Assembly (NCBI GenBank): GCA_028819565.1
Contig: JAPPLD010000020.1
Span: 159,319 to 223,318, forward strand
Origin: Gammaproteobacteria bacterium
GTDB lineage: Bacteria; Pseudomonadota; Gammaproteobacteria; Poriferisulfidales; Poriferisulfidaceae
Direction of reading: 5' to 3'
DNA length: 64,000 bases
A model generated the notes under the pieces. The model did not search any database. It was given only the letters and a program-made list of their open reading frames with translations, and was not told the DNA's origin. Numbering within the stretch: the stretch's first letter is position 1; the number at the start of each line of letters is the position of its first letter. Of the stretch, positions 10,330-20,097 are shown piece after piece. The position numbers were made by a program, and so were the translations under genes.

Positions 10330-10346
10330 ATGCGGCATTGCCGCAT
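10330..10346. promoter_or_regulatory. Inverted repeat (candidate TA operator) overlapping a -10-like box of the toxin gene
   Basis: ATGCGGC-ATT-GCCGCAT 11 bp upstream of the toxin ATG; complement reads ...GCCGCATAATAGGG with CATAAT as -10-like. Confidence 0.5.
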
Positions 10347-10396
10347 GTTTTTCAATACCTTTGGTCGGCAGGGGCATATATGGTGAAATCTTTATG

Positions 10397-10711
10397 CTAT
10401 CGAGAGTCTTTCAATCCATGTGAATAGGATATGGCCGTTTGAGGTTCTGCCGTGTTTTCAGGATCAGGCCTCCCGAATTCCTTTTCAATCAACCTTAAAA
10501 TCCGTTGATTTTCACCTGCCAAATCGGAGAGGGCACCAAATCCAGCCATCCACGGTGCTTCCGCTTCGCGGGTCTGAGTGTCCTGTGTGTAATGCCGAAT
10601 CTGTTCCTCCAGCGCAGTCGTAAAAAACTGTTTCATGGTGACGCCGCGGCTCGCGGCAATCGCTTTGACACGCCGGAAGGTGGCGTCGGGAAGTTCAATA
10701 GTTGTTTTCAT
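10397..10711 (-). CDS. RHH/VapB-like antitoxin with no adjacent PIN toxin
   Basis: MKTTIELPDATFRRVKAIAASRGVTMKQFFTTALEEQ... PWMAGFGALSDLAGENQRILRLIEKEFGRPDPEN; no PIN ORF downstream. Confidence 0.7.
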   Translation of the reverse strand: MKTTIELPDATFRRVKAIAASRGVTMKQFFTTALEEQIRHYTQDTQTREAEAPWMAGFGALSDLAGENQRILRLIEKEFGRPDPENTAEPQTAISYSHGLKDSR

Positions 10712-10803
10712 TCCGCGGTTTTCCCATAGTTTGAGCCCCCGGTCAAATTATCCTATCGGCTATAATTCCGTTCTGCCTGATTTAAGGCATTTTTATGTCC
10801 CGT

Positions 10804-10880
10804 GCGCCCGTAGCTCAGTTGGATAGAGTGTGTGGCTACGAACCACAAGGTCGGGGGTTCGAATCCCTCCGGGCGCGCCA
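10804..10880 (+). tRNA. tRNA-Arg (ACG)
   Basis: GCGCCCG acceptor pairs with CGGGCGC, anticodon arm TGTGG-CTACGAA-CCACA, T-arm GGGGGTTCGAATCCCTC, encoded CCA. Confidence 0.95.
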
Positions 10881-10911
10881 ATTACCTGCCTGAACCGGGA
10901 AAGGGGAACCG

Positions 10912-11208
10912 ATGGAACCGATTAATTTAAGCCGAGAACTGGTGCAGAAACTGATGCACGTCCTGAACGAGCATGACGCGCAGTGCCAGGACACCCTGAT
11001 TTCCGCTCAATACTTGGCGGCCGTGCTCGGGCTGCTGGTCGGCAGCATTGATCGCTCATCCGAAGAAAAAGAAGAATTACTTAGAGAAATCAATGCGTTC
11101 AGTGGGCATGTTATGAAAGATATTATGAGTCAGGCCCAGCAGCGGCCTGCGCCACCGGCCGCGGACCCTTCCAAGGCGTTCGGAATCTGGAAGCCGCCGA
11201 GCGCGTAG
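10912..11208 (+). CDS. Hypothetical protein
   Basis: 98 aa ORF with plausible RBS between tRNA-Arg and serS. Confidence 0.6.
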   Translation: MEPINLSRELVQKLMHVLNEHDAQCQDTLISAQYLAAVLGLLVGSIDRSSEEKEELLREINAFSGHVMKDIMSQAQQRPAPPAADPSKAFGIWKPPSA

Positions 11209-11220
11209 ACGGACGCGCGT

Positions 11221-12501
11221 ATGCTGGATCCCAAAGTCTTACGCGCTGACCCGCGCGCGGTCGCGGACAATCTTGCGCGCCGGGGTTTCACTTTCGATGC
11301 GGCGATGTACGCCGAACTCGAGGCGGAACGCAAGGCCGCGCAGAGCGAGGCGGAATCCCTCCAGGCTCAGCGTAATACCTTGTCGAAACGCATCGGCGAA
11401 GCTCGACAGCAGGGCGAAGACGCCACTGAAATGATGGCGGAGGTGACCGGCCTGGGAGAACAACTGGAGCATCGGCAGGCAGCGCTGGCGTCGATTCGGC
11501 AGCGTCTTGACGCTTGGCTGATCGGCATGCCGAACCTGCTGGATCCGGAAGTCCCGGACGGCAAGGACCCGCAGGACAACCTCGAATTGCGCCGCTGGGG
11601 TGAACCCGTGGAGTTCGATTTCGAGCCACTCGATCATGTGCAACTAAGTGAGCACTGGGGGCTGCTCGACATGCGGCAGGCCGCGGCCATGTCCGGGGCA
11701 CGCTTTTCGGTGCTGCAGGGCGAACTGGCGCTGCTGCACCGTGCGTTGACCCAGTTCATGCTGGATCTGCACACGCGGCAACATGGCTACGAGGAATGCT
11801 ACGTTCCGTACTTGGTGAATGCGGCCAGCCTGGAAGGGACCGGGCAGTTGCCCAAGTTCCGCGCGGATTTGTTCGCGCTAGATGGAGAACAGCATTTCCT
11901 GATTCCCACGGCCGAGGTGCCGTTGACGAACCTGTTGCGTGACACGATTCTGGAGGCGTCGGAACTGCCCTGGAAGAAGATCGCGCACACGCCATGCTTT
12001 CGGGCCGAGGCAGGCTCCTATGGGATGGATACCCGGGGCCTGATTCGGCAGCATCAATTCGAAAAGGTGGAGTTGGTGCTGGCCGTACATCCAGAGGAAT
12101 CGGAATCGGCGCTGGAGGAACTGACGATTCATGCGGAAGCCGTCCTGCAGGCGCTGGAGCTGCCGTATCGGGTGGTTTCCCTGTGCGGGGGCGATATTGG
12201 TTTTGCCGCCGCACGCACCTATGATCTGGAAGTCTGGTTGCCCAGCCAGAAAGCGTATCGCGAGATTTCCTCTTGCAGCAATTTCCGGGATTTCCAGGCG
12301 CGACGAATCAAGGCACGGTTCCGCCCCGACCAGGAAAAGTCGCCGCAACCGGTACATACTTTGAACGGTTCCGGTCTTGCCGTCGGCCGCACGCTGGTGG
12401 CCGTGCTGGAGAATCATCAGAGCGAGGACGGATCGGTCCAGATCCCGGATTGCCTGGCGCCCTGGATGAATGGCGTGACCCGGCTGGGTGTGGCGGAATG
12501 A
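11221..12501 (+). CDS. serS: Seryl-tRNA synthetase
   Basis: [23 protein letters not shown]; class II motifs [26 protein letters not shown] and [19 protein letters not shown]. Confidence 0.98.
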   Translation: MLDPKVLRADPRAVADNLARRGFTFDAAMYAELEAERKAAQSEAESLQAQRNTLSKRIGEARQQGEDATEMMAEVTGLGEQLEHRQAALASIRQRLDAWLIGMPNLLDPEVPDGKDPQDNLELRRWGEPVEFDFEPLDHVQLSEHWGLLDMRQAAAMSGARFSVLQGELALLHRALTQFMLDLHTRQHGYEECYVPYLVNAASLEGTGQLPKFRADLFALDGEQHFLIPTAEVPLTNLLRDTILEASELPWKKIAHTPCFRAEAGSYGMDTRGLIRQHQFEKVELVLAVHPEESESALEELTIHAEAVLQALELPYRVVSLCGGDIGFAAARTYDLEVWLPSQKAYREISSCSNFRDFQARRIKARFRPDQEKSPQPVHTLNGSGLAVGRTLVAVLENHQSEDGSVQIPDCLAPWMNGVTRLGVAE

Positions 12502-13001
12502 ACCCGGATGAGCCCCACGGGCATTTTCCTGCTTCGGGTCGAGTCGAATGGATCGGGGTTCGTACGGGACGTGGGCAGCCAGTCATGGAACTTCGGGAAG
12601 TGCAGGCGATCCAGGACCGAGGATTGGCCGAGGATCATGCGGCCCGACGCACAGGCGGGCGACGCCAGGTGACTTTGATGCAGTCCGAACATCTCCCGGT
12701 GATCAAGTCGCTGTCGGAGCGCATCCCGAAACCGGATCTATTGCGCCGCAACCTGCTGGTGTCCGGTATCAACCTCCGAGCCTTGGTCGGGCAGCGGTTT
12801 TGGGTGGGGGCAGCGTTGCTCGAGGGCACCGGCGATTGTCCGCCTTGTCGTGCCATGGACGCGGCGCTGGGCGCTGGCGGGAAAAACGCAATGGCCGGAA
12901 TGGGTGGCGTGACGGCACGCGTTCTGGAAGGCGGCCTGATTCGGGTTGGAGATTCAATCGGCCCGTATAATCGGCGCGCCGACCAGCCACGCCTGATCTG
13001 A
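12498..13001 (+). CDS. MOSC domain protein
   Basis: ATG overlaps the serS stop; [41 protein letters not shown] is MOSC-like. Confidence 0.8.
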   Translation: MNPDEPHGHFPASGRVEWIGVRTGRGQPVMELREVQAIQDRGLAEDHAARRTGGRRQVTLMQSEHLPVIKSLSERIPKPDLLRRNLLVSGINLRALVGQRFWVGAALLEGTGDCPPCRAMDAALGAGGKNAMAGMGGVTARVLEGGLIRVGDSIGPYNRRADQPRLI

Positions 13002-13003
13002 CC

Positions 13004-13330
13004 ATGCCCATATACGAATATCGTTGCGAAGCCTGCGGGTATGGCCTGGAGGTATTGCAGAAGGTTAGCGACGCCCCTCTGACCCGGTGCCCGCAATGCG
13101 GCGAGGAGCGTTTGCGAAAGCAATTGACGGCGGCCGGATTCCGCCTCAAGGGCAGCGGCTGGTACGAGACCGACTTCAAGGGGAAGAAGCCGAGCAAGGA
13201 CACGAACGGAGAGCCGGCCGCGGCCAAGAAGAAGGAAGCAAAACCCGGCAAGGACAAGGCCGCCTCGGGCAAGTCCGAGACGAAGCCGTCCGGCGGGAAG
13301 GCCTCGCAGGCCGGGGCCGCCAATGGCTGA
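13004..13330 (+). CDS. FmdB-type zinc ribbon protein
   Basis: [59 protein letters not shown]. Confidence 0.93.
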   Translation: MPIYEYRCEACGYGLEVLQKVSDAPLTRCPQCGEERLRKQLTAAGFRLKGSGWYETDFKGKKPSKDTNGEPAAAKKKEAKPGKDKAASGKSETKPSGGKASQAGAANG

Positions 13331-15101
13331 GGAACGCTGCTACTGCGGAGAGGTTCAGACTGACCAGATCGGGCAGGCGGTTCATCTGTTCGGCTGGGTC
13401 AACCGGCGCCGCGACCATGGTGGAATCATCTTCATCGACCTGCGCGACCATAGCGGACTCGTGCAAGTCGTGGTGAATCCCGAGCAGGCCGAATTGTTCG
13501 CGCTGGCCGAGCAGATACGCACTGAGTTCGTGCTGGCGGCCACGGGGCAGGTTCGGGCCCGTCCCGAAGGCACGGTCAACCCGGCGCTGTCGACCGGTGA
13601 AGTGGAAGTGGTCTGCGAAGAACTGGAGATTCTGAATCCGGCCGATACCCCGCCGTACCAGCTCGACGATGAGCAGGTGCACGAAGACCATCGCCTGCGC
13701 TATCGCTACATGGAACTGCGCCGGCCCGTGATGCAGGAGCGCTTGCGCATCCGTGCCCGGCTGGCGGCCACGGTGCGGCGTTACTTGGACGGACTGGGGT
13801 TTTTGGAAGTCGAGACGCCGATGCTGACCCGTGCGACCCCGGAAGGCGCTCGCGAATACCTGGTGCCGAGCCGAACCCACACCGGCGCGTGCTTCGCACT
13901 TCCACAGTCCCCGCAACTGTTCAAGCAGATGCTGATGATGGGCGGAATGGACCGTTACTACCAGATCGTGCGCTGCTTCCGCGACGAAGATCCACGCCAG
14001 GATCGCCAGCCTGAATTCACCCAGATTGATATCGAAACTTCGTTTCTCGAAGAGGAACACATCCTGGAACTGATGGAGGGTCTGGCATGCGCCATGTTTG
14101 ATGCCGTGGGGATTTCCCTGCCGGGTCCGTTCCCGCAATTGGCCTATGCTGAAGCCATGAGCCGATTCGGGACCGATCGACCGGATTTGCGGATTTCCGG
14201 CATGGAGTTCGTAGATGTGGCGGATCTCTTGACGGAGGTGGAGTTCAAGGTCTTTCAGGAACCGGCCAACCGAGAGGGTGCTCGGGTCGCGGCGATGCGC
14301 ATCCCGGGAGCGGCAGGCATGAGCCTCGGACAGATCGATGCCTACACCGAAGCAATCAAGCCGTACGGCGCGAAAGGACTGGCGTACATCAAGTGCAACC
14401 AGGTCGGGCAGGGGCGCGACGGTCTGCAAGCGGGATTCCTGAAATTCCTGCATGACGAGGCGGTCGCCGGCATTCTGGAACGCACAGAGGCGCAGGACGG
14501 GGACCTGATCGTGTTCGGCGCGGACCGTGCCGACATTGTCAACGCCGCGCTGTCCTTCCTGCGCGAACGCTTGGCGGAGGATTTGAGCCTACGAGAAGAG
14601 GGTTGGCAGCCGCTCTGGGTGGTCGACTTCCCGTTGCTTGAACGGGACCCCCAGACACAGCGCTGGCTGGCGATGCATCACCCATTCACGGCACCGGCGG
14701 TCGAGGATGTTGCGCAGTTGGAAACCGATCCTGGTGCAGTGCGGGCACGGGCTTATGACATGGTGATCAACGGGGTGGAAGTTGGCGGGGGATCGGTTCG
14801 CATCCATCGCCCAGAGATTCAAGAAGCGGTCTTCGCGCTGCTTGGCATCGACGCCGAGGAAGCGCGTGCAAAATTCGGATTCCTGCTGGATGCGCTGCGC
14901 TACGGCTGCCCGCCGCATGGCGGCATCGCATTCGGCTTCGATCGCCTGGTCATGCTTTTGACCGGCGCCGAAGCGATCCGGGACGTGATCGCATTTCCCA
15001 AGACCCAAACGGCCAATTGCCTGTTGACGGGGGCGCCCGAGGTGGTGGAGATGGACCAGTTGCGCGAACTGGGGCTCAGCCGGATCAAAACCCGTTCATG
15101 A
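13323..15101 (+). CDS. aspS: Aspartyl-tRNA synthetase
   Basis: [59 protein letters not shown]; overlaps the fmdB-like gene by 8 nt. Confidence 0.98.
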   Translation: MAEERCYCGEVQTDQIGQAVHLFGWVNRRRDHGGIIFIDLRDHSGLVQVVVNPEQAELFALAEQIRTEFVLAATGQVRARPEGTVNPALSTGEVEVVCEELEILNPADTPPYQLDDEQVHEDHRLRYRYMELRRPVMQERLRIRARLAATVRRYLDGLGFLEVETPMLTRATPEGAREYLVPSRTHTGACFALPQSPQLFKQMLMMGGMDRYYQIVRCFRDEDPRQDRQPEFTQIDIETSFLEEEHILELMEGLACAMFDAVGISLPGPFPQLAYAEAMSRFGTDRPDLRISGMEFVDVADLLTEVEFKVFQEPANREGARVAAMRIPGAAGMSLGQIDAYTEAIKPYGAKGLAYIKCNQVGQGRDGLQAGFLKFLHDEAVAGILERTEAQDGDLIVFGADRADIVNAALSFLRERLAEDLSLREEGWQPLWVVDFPLLERDPQTQRWLAMHHPFTAPAVEDVAQLETDPGAVRARAYDMVINGVEVGGGSVRIHRPEIQEAVFALLGIDAEEARAKFGFLLDALRYGCPPHGGIAFGFDRLVMLLTGAEAIRDVIAFPKTQTANCLLTGAPEVVEMDQLRELGLSRIKTRS

Positions 15102-15559
15102 CTGCGAAGGCGCCTTCCCACAAGCGGCCGGAGTCGGTGCTGGTGGTGGTCTACAGCGCAGATTCCCAGGTGCTGATGCTGAGGCGGCACGAACCTCCGA
15201 CATTCTGGCAGTCGGTAACCGGCAGCCTGGAGTGGGGTGAACAGCCGGAGCAGGCGGCACGACGGGAGCTGGTCGAGGAGACGGGTCTGGATGCGACAGC
15301 ACTGGAAGACTGCCATGACAGCCACTTGTTCGAAATCTACGAGATTTGGCGCCACCGTTACGCTGAGGGGGTCACGGAAAACCGCGAGCATGTTTTTCGC
15401 TTGGCTGTTCCCGAAGTATGCCCGGCGGCTTTGGACGTCCTGGAGCACTCGGAATACGAATGGTTGCCCCGGGTGGAGGCGGCGCAGCGCGCGTCTTCCT
15501 ACACGAATCGGCAAGCAATTCTGGACTGGGTTCCGGTCGAGACACCGGCGGGAGGATAG
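15098..15559 (+). CDS. nudB: Dihydroneopterin triphosphate diphosphatase (Nudix)
   Basis: Nudix box [23 protein letters not shown]; directly after aspS as in E. coli. Confidence 0.88.
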   Translation: MTAKAPSHKRPESVLVVVYSADSQVLMLRRHEPPTFWQSVTGSLEWGEQPEQAARRELVEETGLDATALEDCHDSHLFEIYEIWRHRYAEGVTENREHVFRLAVPEVCPAALDVLEHSEYEWLPRVEAAQRASSYTNRQAILDWVPVETPAGG

Positions 15560-15581
15560 TGCGGACAGGAATCCGCATTTT
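15560..15581 (+). terminator. Terminator-like hairpin after nudB
   Basis: TGCGGA-CAGGAA-TCCGCA followed by TTTT. Confidence 0.5.
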
Positions 15582-15664
15582 GAATCGAGTGTTAATTGGA
15601 AAAATCAGGCGATCTATGTTTGACAGTCATATTCGAGGCAGAATCGCTATCGTAAAATATCCCT

Positions 15665-18331
15665 ATGCCTAGATCGACCCAAAAACCGCCCCCGCGCGAC
15701 TATCGGCACGCCGATAAAGAAGCATTATTGCGGCCTGAGGGCGGCTCTCAAGACATTTTCCCGGCTTCTAAGAAAAAGAAGCACAGATCGTATCGTTACG
15801 ATTCTTCATTGGCTCCGGAACTCGCCTGGGATGAGGGCGAAGTTCGTGGCGAGGCAGAGCAGATTATCAATGAGATTCTCAATAGCGAAAATCTGGAGCA
15901 TGCAAAGCAAGCTGCTGACCGACTGAAAAGTATGTCGCAGCCATTCCTGAATTGGGCGGGCAAGGCTGAGAGGGGGGGGATTTCCGTACCGACCTTGCCG
16001 CTATTCGTGCACGAACGACTTTCCACGGAAGCGGTTCTGAAAACCTTGAAGCGGCATAAGCGGGATCGTCAACAAACGCTGGATCTTTTTAACGAAGGAG
16101 AAAAATCAATCAGCGAGAAAATCCGTGGCGCCTACGAGCATATGAATGGCTGGCAGAATCGGTTGATTCTTGGAGACTCTCTTCAGGTGATGAATTCCCT
16201 GCTGGAGTATGAGGGCATGGGCGGACAGGTGCAGATGGTCTACATGGATCCGCCGTATGGAGTGAAATACGGGGGCAACTTCCAGCCGTTCGTCCGGAAT
16301 CGGGAAGTGAAGGATGGAGATGATGACAGCATCAGCCGTGAACCGGAAATGGTGCAGGCGTACCGGGACACTTGGGAACTGAATACGCACTCCTGGCTGA
16401 CTTATATGCGGGATCGTTTGCTTTTGGCTCGTGAGTTGCTGGCCGATTCGGGTTCATGCTTTGTACAGATCTCGGATAACAATGTGCACTTGGTTCACAG
16501 CCTCATGGACGAGGTGTTCCATCGGGAGAATTTTGTCAGTTTGATCAGCTATGCGACCACTTCAGGCTTAGGCAACAAGAATCTGGAAACCACCGGAGAT
16601 TACTTGGTTTGGTATGCCAAGAACATTGACAAAATTAAGACCCGGAAGATTTGGCTGAGAAAAGAGATGGTCCCGGATGGCGCGTATAGGCATGTTGAAT
16701 TAGAAGACGGTACACGCCGGCCCATGACGAAAGAGGAAAGGGAAGGAAGCCAACCGTTGCCCGGCGGGTGTCGAATATTTAGGTATGGCGACCTGCGGGC
16801 CACAACCCCATCAAAAGGGGGGCAATTTCCCATTGAGTTTGAGGGGAGAACGTTCAAGATTTCTAAAGGAAGTTGGAAAACCAGCCAAGCCGGCATGGAG
16901 AGACTGATTGCAGAGAAGCGAATTGGCATTGTCGGAAAGAACCTTGGATATATTCGTTATCTGGATGATTTTCCTTGTAAAAAAATTACTAACATGTGGC
17001 CCGATACGGGAATCGCAGGCTATGCAAGTAACAAAAGGTATGTCGTGGAGACGTCCGCCAAGGTGATTCAGCGGTGCATGCTGATGGCGACAGATCCCGG
17101 AGATATTGTCTTTGACCCCACGTGCGGGGGAGGCACCAGTGCGTACGTTGCGGAAAAATGGGGACGTCGCTGGATTACATGCGATATTTCTAGGGTGCCT
17201 CTGGCCCTGACTCGCGAGCGCTTGCTGACAGCCACGTATCCCTACTACCAGTTAAAAGACGAACAGCGCGGCCCCGGAGCTGGCTTCGTCTATGAACGAA
17301 AGGAGAATAAAAAAGGGCAAGAGGTAGGCGGCATTGTGCCGCATATCACGCTTAGATCCATTGCCAACGATGAACCGGCGGATGAGGAGGTTCTGGTCGA
17401 TCAACCGGAAGTGGATCGCAAGGTGACTCGTATCAGTGGCCCGTTCTGCGTGGAAGCTGTCTTGCCGACACCGGTTTCGCCTGATGTCGAAGATACCCAG
17501 ACTCAGTCGACGGGCAATGGTTCGGACGCAAAGGATGAGCAAAATCATGCAGGGCGGATGATTGAGATATTGAGATTGTCGCCAGCCATACGCCTGCCGG
17601 GCAACGAGACTTTCGAAATCAAGAATGTTCGGCCGCCCGCAAAATCGTTGAGTCTGCACGCCGAAGCGGAGTCTTCTGATGGCAGTCAGATCGCGATAGT
17701 TTTTGGCCCAGCCAACGGTGCCATCAGCGAACGCTCGGTGGTGGAAGCGGGGAAAGAGGCACGCGGCAAAGATTACAGTCGGCTTTTGGTGATTGCTTTT
17801 GCAATTGAGCCTGCTGCGCGTGAAACCATCGAACATGGCGCAGAAACTTATGGCTTGCCCTCTGTCTACGTTCAGGCAAGCACGGATGTGGTCATGTCGG
17901 ACTTGCTGAAGAACATGCGTTCCAGCCAGATTTTTTCAGTGTGCGGGTTGCCTGATGTCAAGTTGAAGGAAGCGGATGAAAAGACGGAAGACGGGGATTC
18001 GCTGTGGCAGGTCGAATTGCGGGGTCTGGATGTTTTCGATCCGGCGAACATGGAAGTGGATTCGCGTCAGGGCGACGACGTTCCATGCTGGATGCTTGAT
18101 CCAGACCATGATGGCCAGTGCTTTCGCGCTGGGCAGATATTTTTCCCATGCACGGACGCATGGAAGAAAATCAGCAAGGCGGTGAAAGCGGAGTTCGATG
18201 AGAGTGTTTGGGAACACCTGAGCGGTTCCGAAAGTGCTCCGTTTGTCGCCGGGGAGCAGGTCGCGGTCAAGGTGATCGATGACCGTGGAAATGAACTGAT
18301 GGTGGTGAGGAAGGTTAGCGAGAAGACATGA
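15665..18331 (+). CDS. Type III-like site-specific DNA methyltransferase (Mod)
   Basis: Motif IV MVYMDPPYGVKYGGNF followed later by motif I VFDPTCGGGTSAYVAEKWGRRWI (beta-class order, large intervening TRD-like region). Confidence 0.93.
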   Translation: MPRSTQKPPPRDYRHADKEALLRPEGGSQDIFPASKKKKHRSYRYDSSLAPELAWDEGEVRGEAEQIINEILNSENLEHAKQAADRLKSMSQPFLNWAGKAERGGISVPTLPLFVHERLSTEAVLKTLKRHKRDRQQTLDLFNEGEKSISEKIRGAYEHMNGWQNRLILGDSLQVMNSLLEYEGMGGQVQMVYMDPPYGVKYGGNFQPFVRNREVKDGDDDSISREPEMVQAYRDTWELNTHSWLTYMRDRLLLARELLADSGSCFVQISDNNVHLVHSLMDEVFHRENFVSLISYATTSGLGNKNLETTGDYLVWYAKNIDKIKTRKIWLRKEMVPDGAYRHVELEDGTRRPMTKEEREGSQPLPGGCRIFRYGDLRATTPSKGGQFPIEFEGRTFKISKGSWKTSQAGMERLIAEKRIGIVGKNLGYIRYLDDFPCKKITNMWPDTGIAGYASNKRYVVETSAKVIQRCMLMATDPGDIVFDPTCGGGTSAYVAEKWGRRWITCDISRVPLALTRERLLTATYPYYQLKDEQRGPGAGFVYERKENKKGQEVGGIVPHITLRSIANDEPADEEVLVDQPEVDRKVTRISGPFCVEAVLPTPVSPDVEDTQTQSTGNGSDAKDEQNHAGRMIEILRLSPAIRLPGNETFEIKNVRPPAKSLSLHAEAESSDGSQIAIVFGPANGAISERSVVEAGKEARGKDYSRLLVIAFAIEPAARETIEHGAETYGLPSVYVQASTDVVMSDLLKNMRSSQIFSVCGLPDVKLKEADEKTEDGDSLWQVELRGLDVFDPANMEVDSRQGDDVPCWMLDPDHDGQCFRAGQIFFPCTDAWKKISKAVKAEFDESVWEHLSGSESAPFVAGEQVAVKVIDDRGNELMVVRKVSEKT

Positions 18332-18435
18332 TGAGTGTTTCTGATGCTGTCCTGTAATGCGTTGATGGTTGACCAAGCCTCCGGAATGTGGCGTGGGATT
18401 CTTGGGTGGAATTCCAAGCCAGGAAAGTCCAGCAA

Positions 18436-20097
18436 ATGAAAATCACCAAGGTCACCGTCCGGAATTTCAAGTGCTTTCGAGAGGAAAGTTTCGATCTTGA
18501 CGACAGCATCGTCATCGCCGGACCGAACAATTCCGGCAAGACGACCCTGCTGCAGGCCATCGCGACATGGTCGCTGGTATTGGAGCGTTGGTTTGAACTG
18601 AACGATTTCCAGAAGCACGGGGGCTTTTACGCCAGGGCACCGATCTCAAGGCAGACGTTCTACTCCGTTCCGATGCGGCATTTCAACATGCTTTGGAACG
18701 ATAGGAAATCCAACAAACGGATCAAGGTCGAACTGGAGGTCGCCACTGATGATGCGGGGCGCATCCGCATGGAAATAGAGAGCGACAGCAGCGAGCAGGT
18801 CTATGCCCGTCCTTCCAAGGATGTGGATTCCGCAGCCCTGAAAAAGGCGAGAGATTCTTACCGCACGTTTTTCGTGCCTTCTGTAAGCGGCATCGATCTT
18901 GACGAACCGGTGTACCAAAGACCGAAGATTGAGCAATTGCTGGGACAGGGGAAATCCGGGGATGCGTTGCGCAACCTGTTAGCGGAAACGAGCCTCGACC
19001 CGGACGCGTGGGGTCAGTTGACAGGGCTGATCGAGGACATGTTCGGCTACACCCTGCTCCCGCCCGATGATACCGGAGCCCACATCATCGCCGAGTACCG
19101 GGAGCATCCCGACGGTCCCAGGTTCGACATTAATGCGGCAGGCAGTGGATTCCTTCAGATGCTGTTGCTGCTAGCCTTCCTAGTTGGCCGAAAAAATGCC
19201 GTGCTGTTGCTGGATGAGCCCGATGCGCACCTGCATGTGATTCTGCAGGACACAATCTATGACAAGCTAAAGAGAATTGCACAGGCTTCAAATACCCAGC
19301 TCATCGTTGCCACGCATTCCGATGTGCTGATCAATGCGATCGATCCGAAAGACCTGCTTGCCATGCTGGGTCAGCCCCGAAAACTGGCAAGTGGAGACGA
19401 AAAGTCGTCGTTGATCCGCTCGCTTTCGATTCTGTCGAACACGGACATCCTCTTGGCCGAGGAAAAGGGGCATATCCTCTATGTCGAAGGTCGGACCGAT
19501 TTGAAAATTCTGCTGGAATGGGCCTTAATCCTGGAGCACCGCCTAGCAGATTTCCTGCAACGCCCGTTCTGGAAACCCACAGTGTTTGAGACGCGGGTCC
19601 AAGGCAAAGGCATCAAGGCGCAGGACCATTTCAAATCGCTTTTGCTTGTTCAAGAAGGAATGCGGGGCGTTCGGATTGTGGACAGGGATGGCAATGCGGG
19701 CATCCCGCCGCGGGAGGTCGCCGTCGAAGGCCGATTCCTGAAATTGTGCTGGGGCCGATACGAGATTGAGAATTACTTGCTACACCCGAGTGCTCTTGCT
19801 CGGTTTGTGGCGAAAGTCGCGGGAAAGAATGCACCACAGGCTTCAACCGAAGCCGTAAAAAAGATTATGAGTACTATCTTGTCTGCAAATGCGGCCAATG
19901 ATCCTCTTGGCGACCATGTGGTGCTTAGAGATCTGAAAGCTCGTTACGATATTTTGCCTCCCATTCTTGACCAAGTAGGACTCCAAGGATTCCCATACAC
20001 CCGCTACAACGAAATTGCTGCGGCCATGCGATCTGAGGAAGTCCACCCGGATGTGGCCGAAATCCTGGATGCCACCGCCGACCACTTCAATCTGTAA
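18436..20097 (+). CDS. AAA ATPase with OLD-like TOPRIM region
   Basis: MKITKVTVRNFKCFREESFDLDDSIVIAGPNNSGKTTLLQAI (SMC/OLD-like Walker A), VLLLDEPDAHLH (Walker B), ILYVEGRTDLKILLEW and RIVDRDGNAG (TOPRIM-like). Confidence 0.85.
   Translation: MKITKVTVRNFKCFREESFDLDDSIVIAGPNNSGKTTLLQAIATWSLVLERWFELNDFQKHGGFYARAPISRQTFYSVPMRHFNMLWNDRKSNKRIKVELEVATDDAGRIRMEIESDSSEQVYARPSKDVDSAALKKARDSYRTFFVPSVSGIDLDEPVYQRPKIEQLLGQGKSGDALRNLLAETSLDPDAWGQLTGLIEDMFGYTLLPPDDTGAHIIAEYREHPDGPRFDINAAGSGFLQMLLLLAFLVGRKNAVLLLDEPDAHLHVILQDTIYDKLKRIAQASNTQLIVATHSDVLINAIDPKDLLAMLGQPRKLASGDEKSSLIRSLSILSNTDILLAEEKGHILYVEGRTDLKILLEWALILEHRLADFLQRPFWKPTVFETRVQGKGIKAQDHFKSLLLVQEGMRGVRIVDRDGNAGIPPREVAVEGRFLKLCWGRYEIENYLLHPSALARFVAKVAGKNAPQASTEAVKKIMSTILSANAANDPLGDHVVLRDLKARYDILPPILDQVGLQGFPYTRYNEIAAAMRSEEVHPDVAEILDATADHFNL

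Noticed and set aside
13176-14453. 425-aa minus-strand ORF opposite aspS
   Set aside because: Overlaps an unambiguous aspartyl-tRNA synthetase; shadow ORF.
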